This document shows, piece by piece, positions 24,722 to 32,083 of a DNA stretch of 32,083 nucleotides; positions within the stretch are counted from its first letter, which is position 1, and every line of letters begins with the position of its first letter. The stretch comes from Prochlorococcaceae cyanobacterium jk18x22bins.40. GTDB lineage: Bacteria > Cyanobacteriota > Cyanobacteriia > PCC-6307 > Cyanobiaceae. Below the pieces are notes generated by a model. The model was not told where the DNA came from and did no database searches. It saw nothing but the letters and a program-made list of their open reading frames with translations. Where the stretch lies: positions 1 to 32,083 of the forward strand of contig JAJDVL010000009.1 of the NCBI GenBank assembly GCA_022826155.1, in the 5' to 3' direction. The position numbers were made by a program, and so were the translations under genes.

Positions 24722-27508
24722 TCAAATGGCACCCCAGCGGCCACCACCCGCCCCTGAAATGACCTGGAACGCACCGGGCCAGCCGCCGTGGGCATCGATC
24801 ACCTGGTCAATCCGGGACATGATGTGGATGGTTTTTTTGAGGGCGACGATGATTTTCTGGTAGTGGAGAATGTCCTCCTCCGAGAGGGTGCGGCCTTTAC
24901 GGTCTTTGAGCCATTTGTAGCATACTTGATAGCCGCCCATGTGGAAGTCCCAAACGTCTTCGGGCACACCGTGGAAACCCACCGTCCCGGGGATCTTTGC
25001 GCGTTGGCCCTCTCGGGCGTTGCTCTTGCCCGCATCCAGCCAGACGACGCCCTCCAGCCAGCCTACGCGCCCAACCTGGGCCGTTGGGGGACCAGCGTAG
25101 GTGGTTATCAACGGATGAATGTGCGGGGACTCCAGAAGGTGTAACGCCATCAGGTCACCACCCAGTTGAGCCAGCGCAATGAACAGGTCCAGGTTCGTGG
25201 TTGACGGCACCCGCGGAAAATCCACTTTCAAGAAATCTGCATATCGCAAACGATAGTTGGGAGCGTGAAGAATCGCGTAAATGAAACTCAGCGCTGCTTC
25301 CGGTGTGATTTTTATACCAACTCCCCTGGGAAATTCATGGTCCATGTTAATCTTTGAGTGTCCGTTTGGCATCACGGCAGTATTATCATCACTATTTTCC
25401 GAATTTTCCGATACAAGATATAATGGAAATACACATGCACCGCCGCGATAAAAGTAATTCAAGTCCACAGGGTGCCGTGTGCAGGAGACCAGATTCCACG
25501 TCCCGGCACCAACCACCTGACCAGCCTTGCCAACGCATAGGCCAATGTTGTTCTGGCCAAGAAAGTGACGGGTCACCCGCAGGCGCTGATGAACGGCCAC
25601 ATGACGGTTGTAGACGGTCCATCGTCGATCAAATGGCCGGTAGGCAATCACGTCCACGGCGTTTTGCCAGTTGCTGCATTGAAGTTCCGTTTTGGCGCGG
25701 GTGTGGTTCCACTGGGCCTGTGCGCAGAGGCGGAACCGCCCTCTCGCCTCGGCTTCACTGTCCGTCTCCAGGAACTCCTCGACCTTGGCGGCCATGTCGT
25801 GTGGTGACCATGAAATTGCAAAATCATCATGGGTGGTGACGATGCCGGGCGCCGGGTCCCCGTTCACGCCCATCACGGATGGCAGGGGGACAAACGCTTC
25901 ATACTCTCTCCTGCGTCTATTATTCTCAGGTCGCAGCATCAAGAGGCCGGGCCTGGGGATCAGCGGCTGCCAGTCCTCGATTGCCGCCAGCTTTGCCGGG
26001 AGAGCTTTGCACTTGTGGGAACGCAAACCGAACAGCTCGTCAAACACCACGCACTTCCCCTTTTCCCAAAAGCGGGAAGCCAACAGAATTGCCACACCTT
26101 GTTGAATATCAAAAATATTCTCGTCTGGTGATCCATCAGGGGCGGTTTCTCGTTTTTTGGTGTTGCCATGGAGATCCAGGATGCGAAGAGACGAAAACGT
26201 GCTCAACAGATGCCCGCGCATCCCCCGAAACGTGATGTTATCGAGATAGCCATGGTTGGTGACGAGACTCAGTAATCCATAGCCGGAGTTGATGATCTTC
26301 TCTTCACTGAATCGAATGAATTTCACATAGTCGTCCTGGAGCCACTTTGCCTGGGCCGGCTTGGACAATTCCGGAATGCCTCGCCTGTAGTCGTGAACTT
26401 TCTTCACAATCCAGGGGAGTTGGTTGTTTTGACTGTGACCGGCGTAGGGTGGATTGCCGATCACCACGGTAAAGTGCTCATGATGCTTGACGTGGTTCGC
26501 CGCCTGGGTCTCCTGGGCCAGCGCGGTCAAGCCACCGTGGGTCAATTGATCTCCGTCTTCGCCAGGCAGTTGCAGCCCGTTGGTTAAATATATCCGAGCC
26601 CGCTCGTCACCCTGGAACAGGTAGCCGGTTTCATGGAGTTTGAGGCTGATCTTGAAGTGGGCGATGGCGTAGGGCGCCATCAGCAACTCGTAGCCGTACA
26701 GACGGGGCAGGAGGTGTTTCGGGACATAGGCATTCCATAGCGCCTTGATGGCTGTCTCCCCATGGCCTTGTTCCCTCCAGGTGTTGACCACGGTCTTGTG
26801 GATCAGGTCAATGGTTTCCACCAGGAAGGTGCCGGTGCCCGTGGCAGGGTCCAGAATCCGGACAAAGGCCTGATGGGGTGCCGTGCCGCTGGGGATCTGG
26901 AGGCCGTTGTGGCGCTTCGCCATCGCGCCCCAGGTTGTGGTGTCGGCAAGACCATGGCTGAGGCCGAACTCTGTGCGCAGCAGCCGGTCCACCGCGCCCA
27001 CCATGGCAGACACCACAGGCTGCGGTGTGTAGAAGACGCCGCGGCGCACCTTCTGGGTCTTGTTGTAGGCGGTGAGAAAGTATTCGTAAAAGTGGATGGC
27101 CGGGTCCTCCTGGGGGTTGCGGACGCCAAAGTCATGGATCACTGCCGCCACGTCCACTTGATTCAGCCGGTCCACCACCTGGGAGACGCCCAGTGCTGCA
27201 CAGTCCACCTCCATCAACTCCTTCAGGAACGGATGTGTTTGCAGGTGGGCAGCGAGGGTAGCGGTTGTGGGCTGTGCGGGGTCGGTAATGCGGGCCGAGA
27301 GCAAGCTGTAGGTGACGGTCTGGGCATACATGTCGGCGAAACCATCCCCGTCCAGGTGGTGGACCAGCGTGGCCTGGAATGCCTTCAGCAGTTGGGTGAG
27401 TGGCCCGGATCCGGCTTCAAGGGCGAGCGCCGTCTGGAGTTGGTCGCGAATGGTGCGGGCCAGGGCGGCCAGGCGTTGGGATAACTGCTTCCAGGTGTTG
27501 ACCACCAC
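24722..27508 (-). CDS. Type ISP-like N6-adenine DNA methyltransferase
   Basis: 928 residues from a GTG at 27508, preceded by a G-rich Shine-Dalgarno-like run; the frame is open to 27928 but only antisense to recJ. An N-terminal helical coupler (FADMYAQTVTYSLLSARI, GVFYTPQPVVSAMVGAVDRLL) leads to SAM motif I (ILDPATGTGTFLVETIDLI) and motif IV NPPY (VIGNPPYAGHS), so a gamma-class adenine methyltransferase. The C-terminal third resembles the type ISP target-recognition domain, with FIYAILHAPNYRLRYADFLK and DFPRVP. No PD-(D/E)XK nuclease or helicase motif is seen, unlike full single-chain type ISP enzymes. It may be a solitary or truncated enzyme. GC content drops in the middle. The other side of recJ-aroC holds a broken restriction nuclease. 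Confidence 0.9.
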   Translation of the reverse strand: MVVNTWKQLSQRLAALARTIRDQLQTALALEAGSGPLTQLLKAFQATLVHHLDGDGFADMYAQTVTYSLLSARITDPAQPTTATLAAHLQTHPFLKELMEVDCAALGVSQVVDRLNQVDVAAVIHDFGVRNPQEDPAIHFYEYFLTAYNKTQKVRRGVFYTPQPVVSAMVGAVDRLLRTEFGLSHGLADTTTWGAMAKRHNGLQIPSGTAPHQAFVRILDPATGTGTFLVETIDLIHKTVVNTWREQGHGETAIKALWNAYVPKHLLPRLYGYELLMAPYAIAHFKISLKLHETGYLFQGDERARIYLTNGLQLPGEDGDQLTHGGLTALAQETQAANHVKHHEHFTVVIGNPPYAGHSQNNQLPWIVKKVHDYRRGIPELSKPAQAKWLQDDYVKFIRFSEEKIINSGYGLLSLVTNHGYLDNITFRGMRGHLLSTFSSLRILDLHGNTKKRETAPDGSPDENIFDIQQGVAILLASRFWEKGKCVVFDELFGLRSHKCKALPAKLAAIEDWQPLIPRPGLLMLRPENNRRRREYEAFVPLPSVMGVNGDPAPGIVTTHDDFAISWSPHDMAAKVEEFLETDSEAEARGRFRLCAQAQWNHTRAKTELQCSNWQNAVDVIAYRPFDRRWTVYNRHVAVHQRLRVTRHFLGQNNIGLCVGKAGQVVGAGTWNLVSCTRHPVDLNYFYRGGACVFPLYLVSENSENSDDNTAVMPNGHSKINMDHEFPRGVGIKITPEAALSFIYAILHAPNYRLRYADFLKVDFPRVPSTTNLDLFIALAQLGGDLMALHLLESPHIHPLITTYAGPPTAQVGRVGWLEGVVWLDAGKSNAREGQRAKIPGTVGFHGVPEDVWDFHMGGYQVCYKWLKDRKGRTLSEEDILHYQKIIVALKKTIHIMSRIDQVIDAHGGWPGAFQVISGAGGGRWGAI

Positions 27509-27611
27509 TCCCCCACCCCGCTCAAGCTCTCCTTGCGATCCCGACACACCCATGGGGTCCATCTGTGCCCAACATAGAATCAAACAACTTTCCACCTGGG
27601 CGCCCTTCACC

Positions 27612-29582
27612 ATGAGAACGTCAGCCCTGGAGAGGGAACCCGTCGGCCAGCAGGCTGGTTCACCGGTGCGCCTGCCTGAACCCCACCGGGACCCACCACC
27701 ATGGCGCCTGCCGGAGGCATTGCCCGGTGGGGACTTGCAGTTGGCTGAGCAGTTGGATCTGCCCCAGGCGCTGGTGGCGGTGTTGCGCAGGCGGGGCCAC
27801 AGCGATCCGGCCATTCTGGACATCCTCGAGCCTGCCCCCGCGCCGCCTCCGGAGCAGCATTTCCCGGATCTGCCCCAAGCTGTCGCACGTCTCCAGCGGG
27901 CCATTGCCGGGGGGGAGGCCGTGGCCATCTGCGGGGACTACGACGCCGACGGCATGACCAGCACCGCCCTGCTGACGGGAGTGGTGCAACGGTTGGGCGG
28001 GGTGGCCACCGTCGCCATTCCCAGTCGCATGGAGGAGGGCTACGGCCTCAATCCAGCCATGGTGGAGCGGCTCCACCAGAAGGGTGTGGGTCTGTTGGTC
28101 ACCGTGGATAACGGCATCAGCGCAAGGCCGGCCCTGGAGCAGGCCCAGGCGCTGGGGGTGGAGGTGATCGTCACGGATCACCACGCCATCCCTGCCCAAC
28201 GCCCCCCCTATCTGGCCCTCTTGCACCCTGCTGTGACCCCCCCAAGATCCCCCTACCGGAGTCTGGCGGGGGTGGGCTTGGCCTATCTGCTGGCCCGCTG
28301 CCTCTGCAAACACAATCCCGCCGCTCTGGCCAGCAGCCGCGATCTGTTTTGCATCGGCACCGTGGCGGATATGGCCCCCTTGCATGGGGTCAACCGGCTC
28401 TGGCTGCGGCAGGGCCTGGCCCAGCTTCACCGCTCCTCCCTGCCGGGGCTCCAGGCCTTGATTCGCTCCGCGGGTCTGGCGGAGCGCCCACTGGACGAAG
28501 AGGACGTCGGCTTCCACTTGGCGCCCAGGATCAACGCGGTCGGCCGACTGGGAGATCCCCGGCACGTGGTGGAGTTGCTCACCACTTCATCGGAGCAGCA
28601 AGCCATGGCCATGGCCCAGATGTGCGAAGACCTGAACCAACAGCGGCGTGACCTGTGCGCCGCCATTGAGGCGGAAGCCTTGGCGCTGCTGGAGGCGGAC
28701 GGGATTGCCCCTGGAGTGCGGGTGCCGCCGTTCCTGCTGCTGGCCCAGACCCACTGGCACCATGGGGTGGTTGGCATCGTCGCCGCCCGGTTGATGGAGC
28801 GGTTTGCCCGCCCGGTGGCGCTGCTGGCAGGGGACGACAAGGGGCGTTTTCGCGCCTCCGTGCGGGCTCCCCATTGGTTTGCCGTGGATGCGGCGCTTCA
28901 GTCCTGCGGAGAGTTGTTGGAGTCCTTTGGGGGACACCCCGTTGCTGGGGGATTCACCGTTGCCCCCCACCGGGTTGCCGTCCTGCAAGAACGCCTGGAG
29001 CAGCGTGCCGCCACGGCGTTGGAGCAGGGGGACAGCACCGTGGTGGTTGCCCCTGAAGCCCACCTGGGTCTGGAGAAGATCAACGGGGCTTTCCTGAAAA
29101 CCCTTCGCGCCCTGGCGCCCTTTGGCGTGGGGCATCCGGTCCCCTTGTTCTGGGCTTACAACTGCCGGATTGTCAGACAGCAGGCCCTGCGGGGTGGGCA
29201 CCGGCGGTTCGAGTTGACCTGTGGCGAGGCCCGTTTCCCCGCCATTGCCTGGCGCTGGCCCCATGGACCGGCGCCGCAACAGGCGGACGTGGCATTTCGG
29301 GTTGCCTGGGATCGCCGGGGGGCACAACCCCGGCTGCAATTGGAGGTGGAGGCCCTGCGGGCTGCCCAGCAGGAGGTGGTGTTCCACAAGCAGGGTCGCC
29401 AGTACTGGTGTTGTCGCCGGGAGGGCGGTATTCAACTGCGCAACGCCTCCGGCCAATGCCTCACGGTGCCGTGGCCCCTGACCCATGCCGCCCCAGATCC
29501 CAAGGCCCGGCAACCACCCCTCCACCCCTATGTGCGGCAGTTGGCCATCCAGGCGGCCACGGCCCTGGGGCTTGCCATTTGA
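27612..29582 (+). CDS. recJ: Single-stranded-DNA exonuclease RecJ
   Basis: 656 residues from ATG 27612, divergent from the methyltransferase. It is a 5'-3' single-strand exonuclease of recombination and repair. DHH-family motifs are in order: AICGDYDADGMTSTALL (about 108-124), LLVTVDNGISA, VIVTDHHAIP (the DHH motif), CIGTVADMAPL, RINAVGRLGDP. The DHHA1 region has HWHHGVVGIVAARLMERF and SFGGHPVAGGFTV. An OB-like C-terminal region follows with FGVGHPVPLFW. Length is slightly above the bacterial average, with a proline-rich N-terminus. The gene is intact and converges with aroC with a hairpin between them. Confidence 0.95.
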   Translation: MRTSALEREPVGQQAGSPVRLPEPHRDPPPWRLPEALPGGDLQLAEQLDLPQALVAVLRRRGHSDPAILDILEPAPAPPPEQHFPDLPQAVARLQRAIAGGEAVAICGDYDADGMTSTALLTGVVQRLGGVATVAIPSRMEEGYGLNPAMVERLHQKGVGLLVTVDNGISARPALEQAQALGVEVIVTDHHAIPAQRPPYLALLHPAVTPPRSPYRSLAGVGLAYLLARCLCKHNPAALASSRDLFCIGTVADMAPLHGVNRLWLRQGLAQLHRSSLPGLQALIRSAGLAERPLDEEDVGFHLAPRINAVGRLGDPRHVVELLTTSSEQQAMAMAQMCEDLNQQRRDLCAAIEAEALALLEADGIAPGVRVPPFLLLAQTHWHHGVVGIVAARLMERFARPVALLAGDDKGRFRASVRAPHWFAVDAALQSCGELLESFGGHPVAGGFTVAPHRVAVLQERLEQRAATALEQGDSTVVVAPEAHLGLEKINGAFLKTLRALAPFGVGHPVPLFWAYNCRIVRQQALRGGHRRFELTCGEARFPAIAWRWPHGPAPQQADVAFRVAWDRRGAQPRLQLEVEALRAAQQEVVFHKQGRQYWCCRREGGIQLRNASGQCLTVPWPLTHAAPDPKARQPPLHPYVRQLAIQAATALGLAI

Positions 29583-29592
29583 CAGGCCCCCC

Positions 29593-29624
29593 CGCCCGGC
29601 CAGTTCCCCCGGCTCGGCTGGGCG
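29593..29624. terminator. Hairpin between convergent recJ and aroC
   Basis: CGCCCGGCC (29593-29601) and GGCTGGGCG (29616-29624) can form nine pairs with one G-U, around a 14-base loop. It fills the 43-base gap between the two stops. No T-run follows on either side. Confidence 0.4.
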
Positions 29625-29625
29625 C

Positions 29626-30714
29626 TTAAAACAGGCTGCACTGGGCCTGTTGCAGCAGCAGGTGATCCGCTAGCACCAGGGCCACCATGGCCTCCACCAT
29701 GGGAACAGCCCGGGGCAGCACACAGGGATCATGGCGCCCCTTGGCTGCCAACACCACCGGCGCCCCACTGGCATCCACCGTATTCTGGGGCTTGCGGATG
29801 GTGGCGGTGGGCTTGAAGGCCACCCGCAGGGTGATGGGCTCACCGTTGCTGATGCCGCCCTGGATCCCGCCGGAGTTGTTGGTGGCGGTGCGGATGGAGC
29901 CGTCATCGGTGGCGAGGAAGGCGTCGTTGTGCTCACTGCCCCGCCGCCGGGTGCCGGCAAAGCCCGATCCGACTTCAAAGCCTTTGGTGGCCGGCAAGGA
30001 CATCACCGCCTTGGCCAAGTCCGCTTCCAACTTGTCAAACACCGGCATCCCCAGTCCCGCCGGGCAGTGGCGCGCCACGCAACCCACCACACCCCCCAGG
30101 GAGTCCCCCTCCTGGCCAACGGCCTTGATCCTGGTGATCATGGACTCGGCCACCGCCAGATCCGGACAGCGCACCACGGTGGCGTCCACCTGGGCTGTGC
30201 TCACTGTGGAAGGGTCCACCCGGGCCACCAGGTCATGTACCTGCTCCACCCAGGCCACCACATCGGTGTTGTGCAGGTGGCGCAGCAACTGGCGGGCAAC
30301 GGCGCCGCCAGCGACCCGGGCGATGGTTTCCCGGGCCGAGGCGCGGCCGCCGCCGCTGCGGGCTTGAATCCCGTACTTGGCCTGGTAGGTGGCATCGGCA
30401 TGGGAGGGGCGGAAGGTCCGGGTCATGGCGCTGTAGTCCCCGGGTCGCTGGTCCTTGTTCCGCACCACCATGGCGATGGGTGTGCCCAAGGTGACGCCAT
30501 CCAGCAAGCCGCTGAGGATCTCCACCTGATCCGCCTCCTGGCGGGGCGTGGTGATGGCGCTCTGGCCGGGACGGCGCCGGTCCAGGTCCGCCTGAATTCC
30601 CGCCACATCCAGCGGCAGCCGTGGGGGACAGCCATCCACCACCACCCCCACACCGCCGCCATGGGATTCCCCAAAGCTGGTGATGCGAAACAACGTCCCG
30701 AAACTGCTGGCCAT
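29626..30714 (-). CDS. aroC: Chorismate synthase
   Basis: 362 residues from ATG 30714, the normal length. It converts EPSP to chorismate, the end of the shikimate pathway, using reduced FMN. The three family signatures are visible: [23 protein letters not shown] at the start, the [14 protein letters not shown] and [12 protein letters not shown] region, and [16 protein letters not shown] with the FMN/phosphate-binding residues, followed by [16 protein letters not shown] and [17 protein letters not shown]. It converges with recJ. The region upstream is gene-poor for several hundred bases, so the promoter lies there. Confidence 0.97.
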   Translation of the reverse strand: MASSFGTLFRITSFGESHGGGVGVVVDGCPPRLPLDVAGIQADLDRRRPGQSAITTPRQEADQVEILSGLLDGVTLGTPIAMVVRNKDQRPGDYSAMTRTFRPSHADATYQAKYGIQARSGGGRASARETIARVAGGAVARQLLRHLHNTDVVAWVEQVHDLVARVDPSTVSTAQVDATVVRCPDLAVAESMITRIKAVGQEGDSLGGVVGCVARHCPAGLGMPVFDKLEADLAKAVMSLPATKGFEVGSGFAGTRRRGSEHNDAFLATDDGSIRTATNNSGGIQGGISNGEPITLRVAFKPTATIRKPQNTVDASGAPVVLAAKGRHDPCVLPRAVPMVEAMVALVLADHLLLQQAQCSLF

Positions 30715-31132
30715 GGTGTTTTTGCACCAGCCTATGGGATCAGGCCAAGGGGGCGGACCCCGATCCCCGGATCCCTGGAACTACGCCAATGCAGTAGCCC
30801 CCTCTTCAGGCGTTTCCGGCTCACGGGACAGCCATGCTTCTTCCTGGTTTGAACCGGGCGAAGGTTACTCATGGCCCATCCTCCTGGAAGGTGAAGCTCG
30901 CCGCCATCGTCTCATCGGTCAATTTTTTAACCAGCACGTCCTGATGGGGTATGGCAGATGCACTGAGCAAGTCGGTTCAGCACGCTTCCCCAGGAAAACG
31001 TGCATGTGCCGGATTGGAATAGAGGGAGAAATCGGAAGGAGACGTAAGGCTTACCGATATGACGTTCACATTTCCGGCTTCCCATGATGGAGATCGCAAC
31101 ATATCCAGCTTCAGTCCTGTTTGTGCTCCGAA
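30715..31132. other. Gene-poor stretch upstream of aroC
   Basis: Open frames on both strands are short or lack conserved features. A plus-strand frame runs from aroC antisense to about 31087, and a minus-strand frame from 31145 to 30927, but neither is recognisable. Base composition becomes less GC-rich toward the right. A TTCAAA-containing segment near 30850 was checked as a tRNA T-arm and rejected. This is probably the aroC promoter region plus decayed sequence. Confidence 0.4.
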
Positions 31133-31156
31133 TATAAGACATCAATGTGTCTTATA
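31133..31156. repeat. 9-bp inverted repeat at the end of the nuclease remnant
   Basis: TATAAGACA (31133-31141) and TGTCTTATA (31148-31156) are exact reverse complements around a six-base loop (TCAATG). It lies just after the stop of the NotI-like remnant. It could be a terminator without a T-run or a scar of mobile DNA. Confidence 0.45.
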
Positions 31157-31160
31157 CGAC

Positions 31161-31628
31161 TCATATCGCACATCCTCCCCATTCGTTTGCAATTTCTGAC
31201 TTGACGATCATCTGGGACGCCATACGCGCCCATACCTGTCGCATGGTGACACCGGGTAAGTTGCGACGCTCCGGCAAGAGGCCAGTTGCATACAAAACTG
31301 CATCGCAAAAGGCGGTCTGCATGTCTGTCCCCTGCTTTCTGTTGCCTTCAGAGGTGGAGGCCGTCATGATTTCAACGATGCAGGGAGGTGCGCTATCCTT
31401 ACGCAGTACGTAGTCAAGGCGGTAGTTGACGTGCTTGTCTTTCAGCGTGACCTCCGACCAAATTCGTACAGTTTCGCCCTGGCGGAATCCTTCCAACTTT
31501 AACACCCGGTCACGCAAGGAGCGTTGCTGTGGCGGTGAGTTGATAGCATCCAGCGCAAGAAGACGGCGGGGACAAACTGCCCACTGCTCCCCTGCCTGTC
31601 TCAACCGAACACACACCATAAGGAATGA
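31161..31628 (-). pseudogene. NotI-like restriction endonuclease, 5'-truncated remnant
   Basis: The minus-strand frame encodes about 155 residues of gene-derived sequence. Two clusters suggest the NotI endonuclease family: a cysteine segment VCVRLRQAGEQWAVCPRRLL, resembling the second half of the NotI metal-binding Cys4 region, and YRLDYVLR followed by IVEIMTASTSEGNRKQGTD, with a D...ExxT arrangement expected of a PD-(D/E)XK nuclease core. The beginning of the gene is missing: upstream codons fall inside the left end of an IS1595-family element, so the apparent first 30 residues are IS-derived. The 3' end stops at 31161 soon after EIANEWGGCAI. Family assignment is from remembered motif patterns. 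Confidence 0.5.
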
Positions 31629-32083
31629 GGGGGATTTACATACTTGGCACAACCGTTTAGAAGGGGTATGTTGGCTGGGTAAATGGTTGAGGCCAGCGCA
31701 GGTGGTGAAGTTCAGCAAGCCCTATGAGAGCCTGTTTGATTTGCTTGAGGCGTTCTGCGATGAGGAAGTCTGCATCAAGCATCTTGAGAGAATCCGTTGG
31801 CCTGATGGGGTGATTGTTTGTGGTCATTGCGGATCGAGCCGGAAGATCCACCGTGTTAGAAGGGGCCACTTGTATAAGTGAGCTGATTGTAAGAAGCAAT
31901 TTTCAGTACGGAAGGGAACAATTTTTGAAGAGAGCCGGTTGCCGCTGCGGAAATGGTTTACTGCGTTCTGGCTGGTGACGACGCAGCGCAAAGGGATCAA
32001 CAGTTGTCAACTGCACAGAGAAATAGGTGTGACGCAGAAGACGGCATGGTTCATGCTGGGACGGATCAGAAAGGTGGCAGGGA
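31629..32083 (+). mobile_element. IS1595-family insertion sequence, left part
   Basis: The element probably begins near 31629 with GGGGGATTTACATACTTGG, resembling IS1595-group termini, and continues past the window. The transposase frame starts at about 31702. Its right end, inverted repeat and target duplication are not visible. It has inserted into the NotI-like gene. The exact left boundary is inferred from where the nuclease similarity stops. Confidence 0.65.
31702..32083 (+). pseudogene. IS1595-family transposase with in-frame TGA, partial
   Basis: From GTG 31702 (VVKFSKPYESLFDLLEAF) the frame encodes the N-terminal zinc ribbon: CGHC, then HRVRRGHLYK, TGA at 31879-31881, and ADCKKQFSVRKGTIFEES. 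The expected residue at the TGA is the third zinc-ligand cysteine (YKC-x2-C in the family), so TGT or TGC has become TGA by one base. After it the same frame stays open to the window end with the helix-turn-helix signature KGINSCQLHREIGVTQKTAW. The catalytic DDE domain is beyond the window. Most likely a recent nonsense mutation; selenocysteine insertion is unlikely, as there is no sign of a SECIS element or Sec machinery here. Confidence 0.8.

Noticed and set aside
27509..27928. N-terminal extension of the methyltransferase frame
   Set aside because: It lies antisense to the recJ start, is arginine, glycine and serine rich, and precedes a plausible GTG start; it looks like read-through of an open frame.
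30840..30865. Possible tRNA T-arm (TTCAAA on the minus strand)
   Set aside because: The flanking bases do not form the five-pair T stem and no acceptor or anticodon arm can be drawn.
1..32083. CRISPR array or rRNA operon
   Set aside because: No regularly spaced repeat series and no rRNA-like sequence was seen on reading the window.

Overview
The window looks like a GC-rich chromosome segment from an alpha-cyanobacterium of the marine Synechococcus/Cyanobium type. The evidence is a ferrochelatase with a C-terminal chlorophyll-binding (CAB) helix, an SbtA-type bicarbonate transporter with its SbtB partner, a Tic22-like protein, a DUF3110 protein, a C-terminally extended DnaK paired with a DnaJ, and a RibBA fusion. 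Two insertion-sequence fragments, an orphan DNA methyltransferase and a broken restriction-nuclease-like gene suggest a lineage with active mobile DNA; a sponge-associated Synechococcus would fit, but that is inference. There are no rRNA genes, no tRNA I could confirm and no CRISPR array.

Layout. 1-133: tail of an IS5-type transposase. 134-551: AT-richer stretch with two small unassigned ORFs. 552-4411 (-): pstS-pstC-pstA-pstB high-affinity phosphate transporter, with one Pho-box-like site upstream. 4621-8256 (+): dnaK, dnaJ and a DUF3110 gene. 8297-10867 (-): ribBA then mtnP. 10940-12013 (+): argC. 12018-13977 (-): sbtA-sbtB-purN, tightly packed. 14061-14672 (+): rdgB-like nucleotide-sanitising pyrophosphatase, followed by a 12-bp hairpin and a small opposite-strand ORF. 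15103-18418 (+): three translationally overlapping genes, ATP-grasp, alpha-E and transglutaminase-like. 18427-19801 (-): prohibitin-type SPFH gene and a CYTH gene. 19941-21006 (+): small membrane protein and a Tic22-like exported protein. 21017-24350 (-): hemH, ilvB and a small membrane protein. 24722-27508 (-): large type ISP-like adenine methyltransferase. 27612-29582 (+): recJ. 29626-30714 (-): aroC. 30715-32083: gene-poor tail with a NotI-like endonuclease remnant cut by an IS1595-family element whose own transposase carries an in-frame TGA.

How the genes relate. Most of the window is housekeeping: phosphate and bicarbonate uptake, protein folding, and riboflavin, arginine, purine, branched-chain amino acid, haem and chorismate synthesis. 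Two parts go beyond this. The first is the ATP-grasp/alpha-E/transglutaminase cassette, a predicted peptide-synthesis or peptide-tagging system found here without the Anbu proteasome-like protease that accompanies it elsewhere. The second is the 24.7-32.1 kb accessory zone, which holds an orphan methyltransferase, a disrupted nuclease and IS debris. Most starts lack a strong Shine-Dalgarno sequence and several are GTG or TTG, so 5' ends are less certain than 3' ends.
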